A program made the translations under genes and the position numbers. This document shows positions 48,393 through 60,029 of a stretch of 64,000 nt of DNA, in pieces. Origin of the DNA: Lumnitzera littorea. Its lineage: Eukaryota > Streptophyta > Magnoliopsida > Myrtales > Combretaceae. How positions within the stretch are numbered: position 1 is the stretch's first letter; each line of letters starts with the position of its first letter. The stretch covers positions 14,154,263 to 14,218,262 of the forward strand of contig JAMXBB010000009.1 in NCBI GenBank assembly GCA_024138015.1. The letters are read 5' to 3'. The notes beneath the pieces were generated by a model that was not told where the DNA came from, did not search any database, and saw only the letters and a program-made list of their open reading frames with translations.

Positions 48393-51300
48393 GAAACCCA
48401 TATTTGAAAATATTATCTTGTACAGATATTTAAATTGTTGACTTGGAATGTTTTGTTTGGTAAACAATATTTTATAAAATATGTTTCAATATATGTTATA
48501 ATTTAAGCTTTAAATAATCGAGAATTATTTTAATAATTTTAAGAAATTATAGAATTTACTTGTTTTCTCAATAAATGATAGTAAAAGCGATGTTGAAAGT
48601 AGTAGGTCATTGCTGGTTAATAATTATAGAAAATAACAATCATACTTCTTAAGTTGAATAGATATCCAAGAAAACAAATATAATAGGATTATACGTTAAA
48701 AAATTAGAGTTGAATTGTCTCCTATTCTTTTAATAATAAAATAGACAATAGATAATCATATAAATAGATGACAGCAGATAATATCAAATAATTAAATATG
48801 GGAACAAATATGTGTGACTGCATGTTAAAAAATTGGAGTCTAAATAACTTTCTATTATTAAAACTATAGTGGATGGAAATGGAGTTGAATAGAAGCCTAT
48901 TAACGTAATAATAATAGATGATAAAAATTGATTTGTTTTTATTTAAAAATATTGCAATCATTTTTTCAGTTTCCATCACTATTTTCTTAACTAGACTTTA
49001 ATAAATTAAAAAGAAAAAAAAAAAAGTCGTGAAGCACTGGTATCTAGTTAGATAACTGCGTGCCTTTAAGCATGTTATGGTGTTTTATGTTTATTGTGGT
49101 GCGGGAACATGTGTTATATTTATATAACTCGGATCAACATGCCTTTAAGGCATTTTAATTGACACAAGACACCTTTAGGGCAAATCGCATACAAGTGATA
49201 TGAGAAAATTATGGAAGCACATGAATTGAATGAAAATATTTAATTGCAAATAAGAAAAAGATTTGCTTTTCGTACATTTATGCAGTACATAATAAAGAAG
49301 CACATCAGTATGATGATCACTTCGAGTCCAATCAGCCGGCCCATTGGGGGATGGTTCTATGCCCCCTGATCCAAAACCGTTCCAGTTCCGCTGTTCCCGC
49401 TAATTGTAATTGTTGGCATTTTCATATTTTCCTAATTATCATACGAAAATCGGTAAATCGATTCATGTAAAGTTATAATATACATAATTAGCCGCTAAAC
49501 AAATAGGACAAAATGTTAACGGACTAATAAAGTAGGGTCCCCAATAGGAGACAAAGGAAAAGGAAATTTGAAAATATGCCATTTTGATTTTTTTTTTTTT
49601 CTTTTTGGTTTTATCATAGCTGAGCTAAAGAAAAGACGTAATTGGCATCTCCTTAATTACGTGGTGTGGCTTAATTAACAAGGAGCTTTCCTTAGTCTAA
49701 ATCGTGGAAGAACTAGTAAAGCAGGTCATTTTCTACCATTAAATGTATAGTTTGAAGTCCTTAGGAATACATGGTAGTATTATTATCATCTTAGAATGGA
49801 AGAGATTCGATGGATCATCCCATTCCTGTAAAGTGTAAATTATTTTTATGGAATGACATAGATCGTATCTTTAAAGATAATTTAATTAGTCGTGTCTTTA
49901 TTTCCTGTGGTAGTGGTTTATGTTATTAGCAATGGCGTTGAATATTTTATACATATGGAATGAGATATTATTATATCAATTGGGAATAAAAATGAATCAA
50001 CACATTTTTAGATTCAGTTATAGTTGATTTAATTAGTTTATTTTTAACCTTAACTTTCATAGTATATTAGACACAATAAACTCACGAACCTAATCAAGTT
50101 TAAGTTAGAACATATAGCTATAAATTGAGTTTTGATCCTTTTTTTTTTTTTTTAGATAAAAACTATTTAATTTAAATTAAACAAGTTCAATTGAGTTGAG
50201 CTTAGATTTATCAATTACCATTTTAAGTGGAGCTTTAAACTTAAATTTTAAAACTTATTTCAAGCTTAACTTTTAAGTTTTTAGGTAGAATTCGAAACTC
50301 AACCCTAGAATTAACAGCAGCTCATAGGTTTTCTCAATAATTAATGGCTTACAGTTAAGAATGGCGACGTTAGCTAATTTAATTCAGACTGTATGCGACG
50401 TGACCTGAATAGTTGAAACTAGAAAGGACTGGGCTTGCATAGAATTAAGAACATGCAAATGCACAGAGAAAGTAAGAGTACCTTCCAATTTACAAAATCG
50501 ATTGGAGGAAATTTTCAAAAGTAGGTGCAGTTTTCATGAACCATTTACGTCTATCCATCTGTATGTATGCTATTACAATGGAGTGAAAGAGACTTAGCAT
50601 TAAAAAAGATGGGTGTAATCTGAGTTTCAATCAAGGGATCCTGGATAGGTTTTACAAGATTGTTATTCGATTTGATATGATGAAAAATATCTTAAAACCT
50701 GTTTTCAAGGGTTGATTGATGTTCAGACTCAAACAATATCCTTATAAGGTATCCAAAACCCATTCGAATAAAGCGAACAAGTTAATTTAACCTTGTTAAT
50801 ATATTTTATGAATCATATATTTTATGAAAAATAAATGTCCATACAAACTAAATAATTTGAATAACAGTACAAAACAAATTAACTTGAAATCAAACATACA
50901 AAATAATTCATCGGCGATCATAAATAAATAAATATATATATATATATATAGACACTCTTTATATTAGAGTTCTTACAGAGTTCAAGAACTTACTGCATAT
51001 CACAATTTTCTTGAGACCTTATGGGAACCCTATAAACTTGTAAAAATCTTCTCAAAATCTATTCCAAAAAATATTATTGAATCAAATTCACATCTTTCGT
51101 TAAACGTTTTATATTTTGGGACACACTTTGCATCCTAAACGTAACTCCACAATACAAATTTCTTTTGTTGCCAGTCACTTTCCACAGAATTTTCATTTTA
51201 ATTGGTCATCAAAAAAGCCTCCGGAGATTTTCTCTAGTCTTCAATTTGATTTGAGAACCGGAGAAGATATCCTTAAGATATGTCAATTTTACTTTACCAA

Positions 51301-51489
51301 ACTCATCCAAATGAGAATCTCTTACTTTTGACAATCAGAAACATCAGGGATTCAACTCTTCTTTACTTTTTCCTTTTTACTCTGCCAACCATCCAATACT
51401 TTTAAGCTTTTAAATTCTATTGGGGTGCATTTGCTTGGGAAATCAAATTTTATAAGCCTTAAATCAAAACAAAAAGATTACAAAATCAG
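48393..51489. other. non-coding stretch
   Basis: No supported gene over 3.1 kb. It is AT-rich, with poly(A)/(T) runs near 49010-49024, 49590-49602 and 50140-50153, and an AT repeat at about 50934-50951. A slightly GC-richer patch at 49320-49410 (AGCCGGCCCATTGGGGGATG) has no recognisable identity. A 71-codon frame at 51116-51331 has no family features. Confidence 0.45.
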
Positions 51490-51492
51490 GTC

Positions 51493-53882
51493 CTGGCTTT
51501 CAATAAGTGATGGCATAACATAGAATGCGTTAGAGAAAAAATGTAATAAAACTTCAAGTCTATATCTCTTAGACCATGTTTAACATTAAAGACCCCATTT
51601 TAGGTTTTTAGATGTCCCATTAACTGTTTAATGAATTTCTTTTCCTTGAAAAACCATTACGCTGCAAGCTAAAAATAATGAATAACCGAACTAATAAATA
51701 TGAATATGTTTTATCACCCACTTAGTCTAAAATTTTCAAACCTGTATTAATAAGGTATTTACTATCAGAACGTTATAAACCAGTACCAAATCGTCCCACA
51801 ATCTATGTGCAACTTCACTTCACCATGGACTATTATAGGAACTCTTACTTTATTCTTAAGTTCCTTTATAAAAGTTCCTTAATTTTTTAAAAATTTAAAA
51901 TTTTTATGAGTCTCACTCTATTATTAAACTGACCTAATTCATATTATAATTTTTTTTAAAAAATAATAATGATAGTTCTATGAGTTCTTTATGAAGAGAA
52001 AAAAGTTTCAATGGCACTAACATATTATGTGAATTTATGAACGGTGTATAAATATGAATAAAATTTTAAATTTGCACACCACTCATCAATGACATATTGG
52101 TATCATTAAAATTTTTTTAATGATTGACCTTGGGTTTTCCAAAAAGGAGGATATTAATCACTACTTTGACATTAGAAACTGTGACAAAGTCTTAACGATA
52201 CATATGCTCTTAAACAATGTTGACAAGCAAGGTACATAAGAAGGTACATGTAATGCCACATAAACATTTTAAACAACTCACTTTTTTAAATAACTCTTTA
52301 TTTTATTAATGAGTGCTTAATGAAAGTTACTCGTCATTTTTTAAAATCTTTTGCGGATCTTATATTATCATTATTTTTCAAATAATATATAAAATATTAT
52401 TTAGATATTTTTAAACATGAAAAATTTTATTTCAACAATATTACATATTATCATATTAATTTATTTTTTATTATGGAAAAAATAAAAAAGGAATGCTAAT
52501 AATTTTTTTTTTTAAAAAAAGACCATCAATAATATGAAGGAAATCATCTACATCGAATATTAGGTAATGCTAATTAATATAAAAGAAAAAACTTGCAAGG
52601 GCTTCCCATAGCCATTATTCATTGGCTATTTAATATAAAAGAAAAAAAAATTAAGAGCACACATGTTTCTAAACAAATAAATAATACCAATTAATTTTTT
52701 TTAAATAACAATTAAATGAAACTAATAAAACGATATTTTCCATTGATAGACCATAACCACATTTAAAACCATAATAGATGAATGACATAAGTAGTATATG
52801 GGAAAAAAAAAACTAAAAAGGAAAAATAAGAAAGCCAAAAAGCCAACAAATAATTTAAAACCATCTTTTTGCATATTCACTGTAGTGCAGTAGGTCCAAA
52901 TCATTACCACACATACTCAATCAAATTGGGTAGTAATTGATGGTGTTTAACATTATTGCGAAGTTGAATATTATTTCGAATATAAGTTGCATACTCTATA
53001 GTATGGTTGTGAGAGACATGTAGTGTGGTTCGTTACTATCTCCCAACTCATAGTTTGGAACATGAAAATTGAAATTGTAGTTATCTTGTTTATCTTCAAC
53101 AATCATATTATGTAAAATTTTGCATGTTCTCATAATTTGTCCTATAACTTCTTGATCCCACATACATAAGGGATCATATACTATATCAAAATGAGCTTAA
53201 AATTTCTAAAAGTCCGTTCAACATCTTTTATATATCCTTTTTGTTACCTAGCAAATAATTGCTTATTTGGACCTCATAAATATGGACTAAATTTGACAAA
53301 TGTTGACCATTCCATGTATATACAATTAATGAGATAATATTCAATATCATAGTTTTTACCATTGATAGTGTAGTGAGCTAAGGGAGCACGTCCCTCCAAA
53401 ACATCATCGAATAGAGGTGAGTAATCTAACACATTAATATCATTGTTAGAGTTAAGGACACCAAAAAAAGTATGCCATATCCAAGTGTCGTATGAAGCAA
53501 CAGCTTCAAGTATGATTGATGCAGAACCAAGATCTCCCCAAGTATATATGACTTGCCATGTAGTTGGATAATTTTTCTACTCTTAAGACATACAATCTAT
53601 ACTTTCAACATACTAGGGAATCCACGTTGCTCAGCTACATGAAGTAAGTGTTCAATATTCGCCTTATTAGGCCTACATAAATACTCATCACTAAAGCATG
53701 CACTTTTAACTTCAGTGAACTTCTTAACACATTGGAATATCATGCCTGCAACCATTTGTAAGTAATCATCTAAAGCATTACTTGTTATCCCATAAGTTAA
53801 CATCCGAATAGCTACAATGTACTTTTGTAGTGTTAATAGACTTAAAAGACCAACAACAATCCTTTTTGGTCCTGTAAAATAG
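51493..53882 (-). mobile_element. PIF/Harbinger copy A (truncated, tandem with copy B)
   Basis: The left part (51493-51710) matches 53888-54106. The middle (51760-52900) matches 55390-56580. The transposase part (52905-53882) matches 56580-57556. A is therefore a shorter tandem duplicate of B, cut off within the transposase N-terminus at about 53882, where B-like DNA begins again. TTAGACCATGTTTAACATTA near 51568 has the form of a Harbinger terminus after TTA. The matching opposite end was not found. Confidence 0.7.
52905..53882 (-). pseudogene. PIF/Harbinger transposase, copy A, N-terminally truncated
   Basis: The best frame (53597-53803) reads MLTYGITSNALDDYLQMVAG then CVKKFTEVKSACFSDEYLCR and HLLHVAEQRGFPSML, matching the plant Harbinger transposase (MLAYG...DEY.R...CLK.F......F..EYLR.P...D...LL...E.RGFPGML). 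The C-terminal end QLLPNLIEYVW near 52905-52930 is also typical. Upstream sequence coding for the first third is missing. Stops and shifts show it is inactive. Plant homologues include domesticated ALP1-like proteins, but decay rules that out here. Confidence 0.85.
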
Positions 53883-54106
53883 CCTCCTTAAGGGCTTTCA
53901 ATAAGAGATAATATAACATAGAATGCATTAGAAAAAATGTAATAAAACTTCAAGTCTACATCTCTTAGACCATGTTTAACATTAAAGACCCCATTTTAGG
54001 TTTTTAGATGCCCCATTAACTTTTTAATGAACTTTTTTCCTTGAGGAACTATAATGTTGTAGGCTAAAAACAATGAATAATTGAGTTAACAAATACAAAT
54101 AGGCTA

Positions 54107-55155
54107 TTGAACTAGGGTTCATTAATTAAGTTTGATGAGAACAAAAAATACATATCTAAATATGTTGTTTTTAACCAAACAAGTAGATGACTAAACTAAG
54201 TATTATTTGTTTATATTGAGATAATTGAATAAAATTGATTAATTTGCTTAAAAAATAAATACATCAATTATCTCTACAAGAAATTTAATCTTTTAAATGA
54301 TGATCAAATGATCTTGAAGTTAGATTGCAAAGTATATTTGTTTGTAGTGTGTTAAAAGAATTTTCAGGTAATATTTGACCTATTGGGTTGACGACTCAAT
54401 GAAGAACCAAACTGACAGTATAAAGCTCTGAAAAACACTTACTGACCTGAAGGAGCTGACATGCCAGTTCACTTATCGGTGTTCATGCTGGTAAGGTATT
54501 TTATTACCGGCTTGCCAGTGATACAAAGAGTCAGCATGCCGGTAGTACAAGGAGCCAACATGTCGGTAAGTTTGATTCAAGTAGCCATTACAGCATTTAA
54601 TGCACAATAATAGGAAGAATTCAATGAGTTGATATAAAAGATCAACAGCCTAACTAAAAGCAATTAAGATCTGATATTATACTATAATTAAAAGATATTC
54701 CCTTATATTCTTGAGCTCATTTTATTTCTCTTTGGTTTCTTGTACACTTATTTGCTATCAAACAAAAAGAAATAGTTGTAGTCCTTAAAAATCCTCACAT
54801 TTGTAATCTTGAGTGAAAAAAATAATATACTTGAGTTAGTTGTGTGTAAAAAAGATTATGTAAGCTTGTACTGCTCTTGGAGCATTGAGTTGTAAAATTA
54901 ATAAAGTAAAGTGAAGTATTCAATTAAAGGCATTGTGAGTCCATAGAGACTGAGGGGTAATCCGAACTCTACGTTATATCCGAACTTAAATTTCTCTATC
55001 CCTATCTCTTTTGATTTTTGTGCTTATTATCTTTTTATTATTGCTTTGATTACTCTTATTATTGCATTTATTTGGTTATGTCGAAAAGAATTGCATATTA
55101 TCCTAGAACTTAATTCATACCTACACCCCCTCTCTCGAGTTTAGCCTAGTGTTTG
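54107..55155 (+). mobile_element. LTR-like insertion in Harbinger copy B
   Basis: About 1.05 kb absent from the collinear copy A. It contains a repeated AGCATGCCGGTA-type block (54470-54570) and an end resembling plant LTR 3' ends (TTCATACCTACACCCCCTCT). No coding domain is visible, so a solo LTR is the best guess. Exact termini and target duplication were not established. The stretch CTCTCGAGTTTAGCC at its end recurs at 55331. Confidence 0.45.
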
Positions 55156-55289
55156 TCTTTTCAACCACTTAACCCAAAATTTCGAAACTTGTATTAATAA
55201 GGTATTTACATCATAACTCAATTCACAATCCTACCCTGTATTAACAAGGTATTTACATCATAACTCAATTCACAATCCTACACCACCAT

Positions 55290-55334
<45 letters not shown>

Positions 55335-55352
55335 AGTTTAGCCTTGTTCTTT
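55133..55352. repeat. local duplication with a CT microsatellite
   Basis: CTCTCGAGTTTAGCCT...CTTTTCAACCACTTAAC occurs at 55133-55173 and again at 55330-55375. In between, a unit of about 47 bp containing AAGGTATTTACATCATAACT is repeated twice (from about 55193 and 55240). A C-run and a CT repeat occupy 55290-55333. Confidence 0.8.
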
Positions 55353-56579
55353 ATAGGTCTTTTCAACCACTTAACTCAAAATTTTTAAACTTGTATTGAT
55401 AAGGTATTTATGTTATAACTTTATAAACTGAGACCAAATTCTTCTACAATCCATGTGTAACTTCACTATACCATGGACTATTATAGGAACTCTCTACTTT
55501 ATTTTTAAGTTCCTTTATAAAAGTTTCTTAATAACTTTTAAATTTTTTTAAAAATCTTTTTAAATTTTTATGGGTCTCATTCTATTATTAAAATGACCTA
55601 ATTCATATTATAAATTTTTAAAAATAATAATGACGGTTTTATAGGTTCTTTATAAAGGGAGAAAAACTTCAATAATGCTAACACACCTCGTAAATTGATG
55701 AGTGATATGTAAATATGAATAAAATTTTAAAGTTGCATGCCACTCATTGATGATGTGTTAATATCATTAAATTTTTATTTTCTCAATGAACAACACAAAT
55801 TTTTCCAAAAAAAGGATACTATGCTAAATCACTACTTTAACATTGGAAACTATACGTGCTCGTAGACCATGTTTATAAGCAAGGTAATTAAAGTGGTACC
55901 TATAATGCCACATTAGCTTGTTAAATGACTTACTTTTTTAAACAACTCTATTTCACAATACAATACTTCATGAAAGTTATTTATCATATTTTAAATTTTT
56001 TGCGGATCCCATATTATCATTGCTTTCCAAACAATATATAAAATATTATTTAGATATTTTCAAACATGAAAAAAATTATTTCACTAATATTACATGTTAT
56101 AATATTAATTTATATTTTATTATGGAAAAAATAAAAAAGGAATGCCAATAATTTAAAAAAAAACATCGATAATATGAAGGAAATCATCTATATCGAGTAT
56201 CAAGTAATGATAATTAATATAAAAGAAAAAACCTGTAAAGGCTTCCCATAGCCATTGTTCAATGGCTATTTAATATAAAAGAAAAAAAAATTTAGAGCAT
56301 ACATGTTTGTAGATAAATAAATAATACTAATTAATTTTTTAAAATAATAATTAAAAGAAACTAATAAAACAACATTTTCCATTGATATTGATTAAATTTA
56401 AAACAACACAAGGTGAAAAATGGCAAGGACCATAACTACATTTAAAACCATACTAGATGAATAAGATAAGTAACATATGGGGTAAAAATATAAAGGAAAA
56501 ACAAGAAAGCCAAAAAGCCAACATATAATTTAAAACCATCCTTTTCGTATATTCACTGTAGTGCAGTAGGTCGAAAACG

Positions 56580-57906
56580 CTACTATACATGCTTAACCAA
56601 ATCGGGTTATAACTAATGGTGCTTAATCATATCGTGAAGCTGAATATTATTTCGAATATAAGTTGCATACTCTATAATATAGTTGTGAGAGACATATGAT
56701 ATGGGCTTAGTACTATCCCCTAACTCATGGTTTGGAACATGGAAACTGAAATTCTAGTTATCTCATTCATCCTCAACAATCATCTTATATAAAATTATGC
56801 ATGTTCTCATAATTTGTCCTATATTCTCTTGATCCCACATACATGAAGGGCTACGTACTATAGCAAAACAAGCTCGTAAAATTCCTAAAGCTCATTCAAC
56901 ATGTTTCCTATATCCTTGTTACGGCCTAGCAAATAATTGCTCCATTGGACCTTGCGAATATAGAATAAATTTGACAAATGTTGACCATTCTAAATATATA
57001 TATCATCAGTAAAATAATATCCAGTATCATAGTTTCTACCATTGATAATATAATGAGCCAATGGAGCATGTCCCTCCAAAACATCATCAAATAGAGACAA
57101 GCGATCCAACATATTGATATCATTGTTGTAGCTAAGGACACCAAAAAATGCATGTCATATCCAAGTGTTGCATGAAGCAACTACTTCAACCATGATTGAC
57201 GAAGAACCATGATCTCCTCAAATATAAATGCCTTGTCATGCAGTTAGACAATTTTTCCACTCTTAATGCATACAATTTATACTTCCTAACATTCAAGAAA
57301 TCTACATTACTCAATTACATGAAGTAAGTGTTTCTTGATATCGACCTAATTGGGCTTATGTAAATAATTATCACCAAAGCATGCAATTACAGCTTCAACA
57401 AACTTCTTAACACATTATAATATCATGCCTATAGCTATTTGCAAATAATCATTTAAAGCATCACTTGTTACTTGATAAGCTAACATCCGAATAGCTGCAA
57501 TGCATTTTTGTAGTAGTGATAAACCTAGAAGACCAATAATAGTCCTCTTTGGTCTAAAATAGGGAGAGCAATCTTGAAGTGCTTGAATGATGTGAAGAAA
57601 CATGACTTTCCTCACTTGGAACTATTGTAGAAATTGCTCATCAATGTAAATTGGGTTATCTAAGTAGTCATCATACAAACAATTATGTCCCTCCACACGA
57701 CCTCTATCTATATCCTTTCTCTTACATCTTCTAGTTGCAAAACTTTCATATATTTATGGGAGAATTTTATATATACGTCTAATTACGTCAATCCTTGAAA
57801 TGCTTAACTCGAATAAAATAAATTCTTCGATGGCTTTGTTACTCTTATTTTGCTTGGAATCAGAGCTACTAGAATTGCTTGAACTACTTGAGTTATTTGC
57901 TAACAT
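56580..57906 (-). pseudogene. PIF/Harbinger transposase, copy B
   Basis: The ATG at 57906 begins MLANNSSSSSNSSSSDSKQN, a Ser-rich start usual for this family. It is followed by RRCKRKDIDRGRVEGHNCLY and DDYLDNPIYIDEQFLQ, then RKVMFLHIIQALQDCSPYFR, GLSLLQKCIAAIRMLAYQVT and FGDNYLHKPN. Past shifts comes LGYDMHFLVS/AFFG-type text with NNDINVL in another frame (about 57080-57160). The C-terminal part has VRSPSCMWDQENIGQIMRTC then IILYKMIVEDE, ending near KHH*L*PDLVKH. The DDE transposase nearly spans its usual length. Stops (e.g. after KILP) and frameshifts inactivate it. A TATATAA lies about 90 bp upstream. Confidence 0.9.
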
Positions 57907-57990
57907 AACATTTGTAGAGAGCAAAGAATATTACAGATTTGAATGGAAATGAGAAATGTGGTATTGCATGTTGAAGATGTGTCTTGTTGG

Positions 57991-58000
57991 TTATATAAAG
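57991..58000 (-). promoter_or_regulatory. TATA-like box of Harbinger transposase B
   Basis: The minus strand reads CTTTATATAA about 90 bp before the ATG at 57906 and directly downstream of the 14-bp tandem repeat. Confidence 0.5.
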
Positions 58001-58014
58001 AAATGCTGCAACTG

Positions 58015-58098
58015 CTAGCTTATAATGGCTAGCTTACAACGGCTAGTTTGCAACAACTAGCTTATAACGGATAGTTTAGAACGACTAGTATACAATAG
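58015..58098. repeat. 14-bp tandem repeat, six units, upstream of the transposase
   Basis: Six consecutive 14-mers of the form CTAGCTTATAACGG with a few changes each. They lie just upstream of the TATA-like box. In autonomous Harbinger elements such subterminal or promoter repeats may bind the transposase or ORF1 protein; this role is inferred. Confidence 0.9.
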
Positions 58099-58539
58099 TA
58101 AGTTTTTAAAATCTCTAACTACTTTGGCAAAATAAATAAATAAATAGATAACTAAATTAAAATAAAATTTGAGAAATCAAAGGACAATATAACCAATTTG
58201 ATATTGCATGACTTTTTCATACCTATATGAATAGAGTAGTTTATATAAACATTAATACCGTTATGTATTATGTGATATAACTAAAATAAAAATAAGGAAT
58301 TATTATATGAAAAGATGAATTGATAAAGTGTAAAGAGAGCCATGCTTTTTTTTTTTTTCCTTCTGAATGCCGAATTCTTAAAGAAGTTAAAAGGATAAAG
58401 AGTGATACCATAGAAGACAAATACATTAAAACTCACACATTGCATTAAAATCCCTTACATTACATTAAAGAAATTAAAATCTCCAACTACATAAATTAAA
58501 AATTCATACATTGAATTAAAGAAATTAAATTTATGAATT

Positions 58540-59300
58540 CCCTCTTTTGTTAAGGATCTCCTATGCATTTCCTCAAATCATTGTATTTGTACCAGATCCA
58601 TCTGCATTGTATCAATAGTCATTACTAATCTTTCCCATTAGAGATGCTTCTAACGTTCCTTCTTAATCTTGCGGCTCTCCTTTTCCTTGTATGCTTTCTT
58701 ATCATCTTACACAGTAGCTCAACTCTATCATGGTTTATACTATTTAACTCTTATGACCAACAGGAGCTTGTATTATTTGGCATTTGCGGTATTTGATCAA
58801 GTTCGATTGATGAGTTGTCTCGAATGACATATATTGTTGACTATAGCCGTGAGTAGGGTGAGGACTATATTGAAAATATGGTGGTACGAGTGTCATAGTT
58901 ATCTAGTTTAGTTGAAATTCTGCGGAAATTAGTTCATTATTGGAAAGTTACGAGGAATTTGGAAATTTGGAATGCCTTGAAAATATGAGTAAAATGGAAA
59001 ATAAGACCCACTTTGTGAATTTGGAGGAGTTTAAAATTTTTTTTAGCTTTATGAGTGCTCCATTTGTGACAAATTTGGAGACTTATTGGATTTCATTTCT
59101 GGTTTCAAATTGGAAATGAATATGTTTTGAGAGTATTGTGGATTGGAGTAAAAATTTAGAGTGTACAACATAAACCATTTGAAAGTATTTATGTCAGATA
59201 AAAAAAATAACTAAAAATTAAGAGAAAACTTCATTGCCGTTTGATAGGGTAGACGCTGGAATTCAGTAGTCGTTGTATGCTTAGAAGACGTTGCAATGAA
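58540..59300 (-). pseudogene. Harbinger ORF1 (Myb-like accessory protein) relic
   Basis: The minus strand first gives an Asn/Pro/Gln-rich stretch (e.g. near 58830-58900 PPYFQYSPHPTHGYSQQYMS), as in the N-terminus of plant Harbinger ORF1 proteins. Near 58560-58720 it gives KAYKEKESRKIKKER and MTIDTMQMDLVQIQ, resembling the Lys/Glu-rich coiled C-terminus with its MDT.SMD..Q ending. The Myb/SANT DNA-binding domain normally between them is absent, so about 300 or more bp appear deleted. ORF1 protein helps bring transposase to DNA. Confidence 0.6.
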
Positions 59301-59619
59301 TTGACATCCATCCTTTGGAGTAAATTTTCCCATGGCACAAATTGGAAGATTCACGTTAGCACAAATTCGTCTGCATGTAATAGGCTTGATAATTTCAAGG
59401 ATTGAAATGGTTTTGTTATCTCAAACGGCTACTTTTCGTTAAAAAAAAATCCACACATTTTAAGGGGCCAAATGGCCTTACATGTCAGCAAAAGGGGAGA
59501 AGAATAAAGTTACTTGCCAAAGTAACTCTGTCGTTTAAGTAACCCACAGTACTTAATAAATATAAGGAAACATGGGATGAGAATTTACGCTAAATATTCT
59601 TTATAAATATATCCTTAGA

Positions 59620-60028
59620 CCATTCTCAACACAGGGTGCCTGGCACCCTTTTCTAAACAAAGAACTCAGCTGATGGGTTTCTTACCCGTTGCTGAAGGGT
59701 TCTTAAAAAAAGGAGGGGTCCTTCACGGGCCCCCAAAAAGGTGAAATAAATAAATATATATATATATNNNNNNNNNNNNNNNNNNNNNNNNNNNNNNNNN
59801 NNNNNNNNNNNNNNNNNNNNNNNNNNNNNNNNNNNNNNNNNNNNNNNNNNNNATTTTTTATAATTTTTAAGTATATTATGGATTTTATAAATAATATAAA
59901 TAAGTTTTAAAAAACTTTATTTAAAAATCTTAAAGATACAAAAGAAAGCTCCTTAAAAATAAGGATTTCTTAAGAAGTGGATATGGCACTTAAAAACTGT
60001 AAATGAGATTCTTAGGATTGAGGATGGT
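59620..60028. mobile_element. Tourist-like MITE containing an assembly gap
   Basis: After TTA the left end reads GACCATTCTCAACACAGGGT. The right end, read inward, is TAAACCATCCTCAATCC, giving similar terminal repeats (ACCAT(T/C)CTCAA). The interior contains GCTGAAGGGTTCTTAAAAAA and an AT repeat running into an N gap. The right boundary is approximate (TTTAG), with the TSD mutated. Confidence 0.55.
59768..59852. other. assembly gap (85 N)
   Basis: Run of N immediately following an AT dinucleotide repeat; probably a sequencing collapse of the microsatellite. The true length is unknown. Confidence 1.
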
Positions 60029-60029
60029 T

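Larger units (their letters stand above)
53888..57960 (-). mobile_element. PIF/Harbinger copy B, interrupted by an LTR-like insertion
   Basis: Left part 53888-54106, then foreign DNA (about 54107-55150), then the middle part (from about 55160, with local duplication to 55350) and the transposase gene (56580-57906). Removing the foreign DNA makes B collinear with copy A. The promoter side reaches a TATA-like sequence at 57991 and a 14-bp tandem repeat at 58015-58098; the ORF1 relic beyond (58540-59300) probably belongs to the same element. TIRs at both ends could not be paired. Confidence 0.7.

Noticed and set aside
51116..51331. 71-codon plus-strand frame
   Set aside because: No recognisable motif, no promoter signal and no support from neighbouring sequence.
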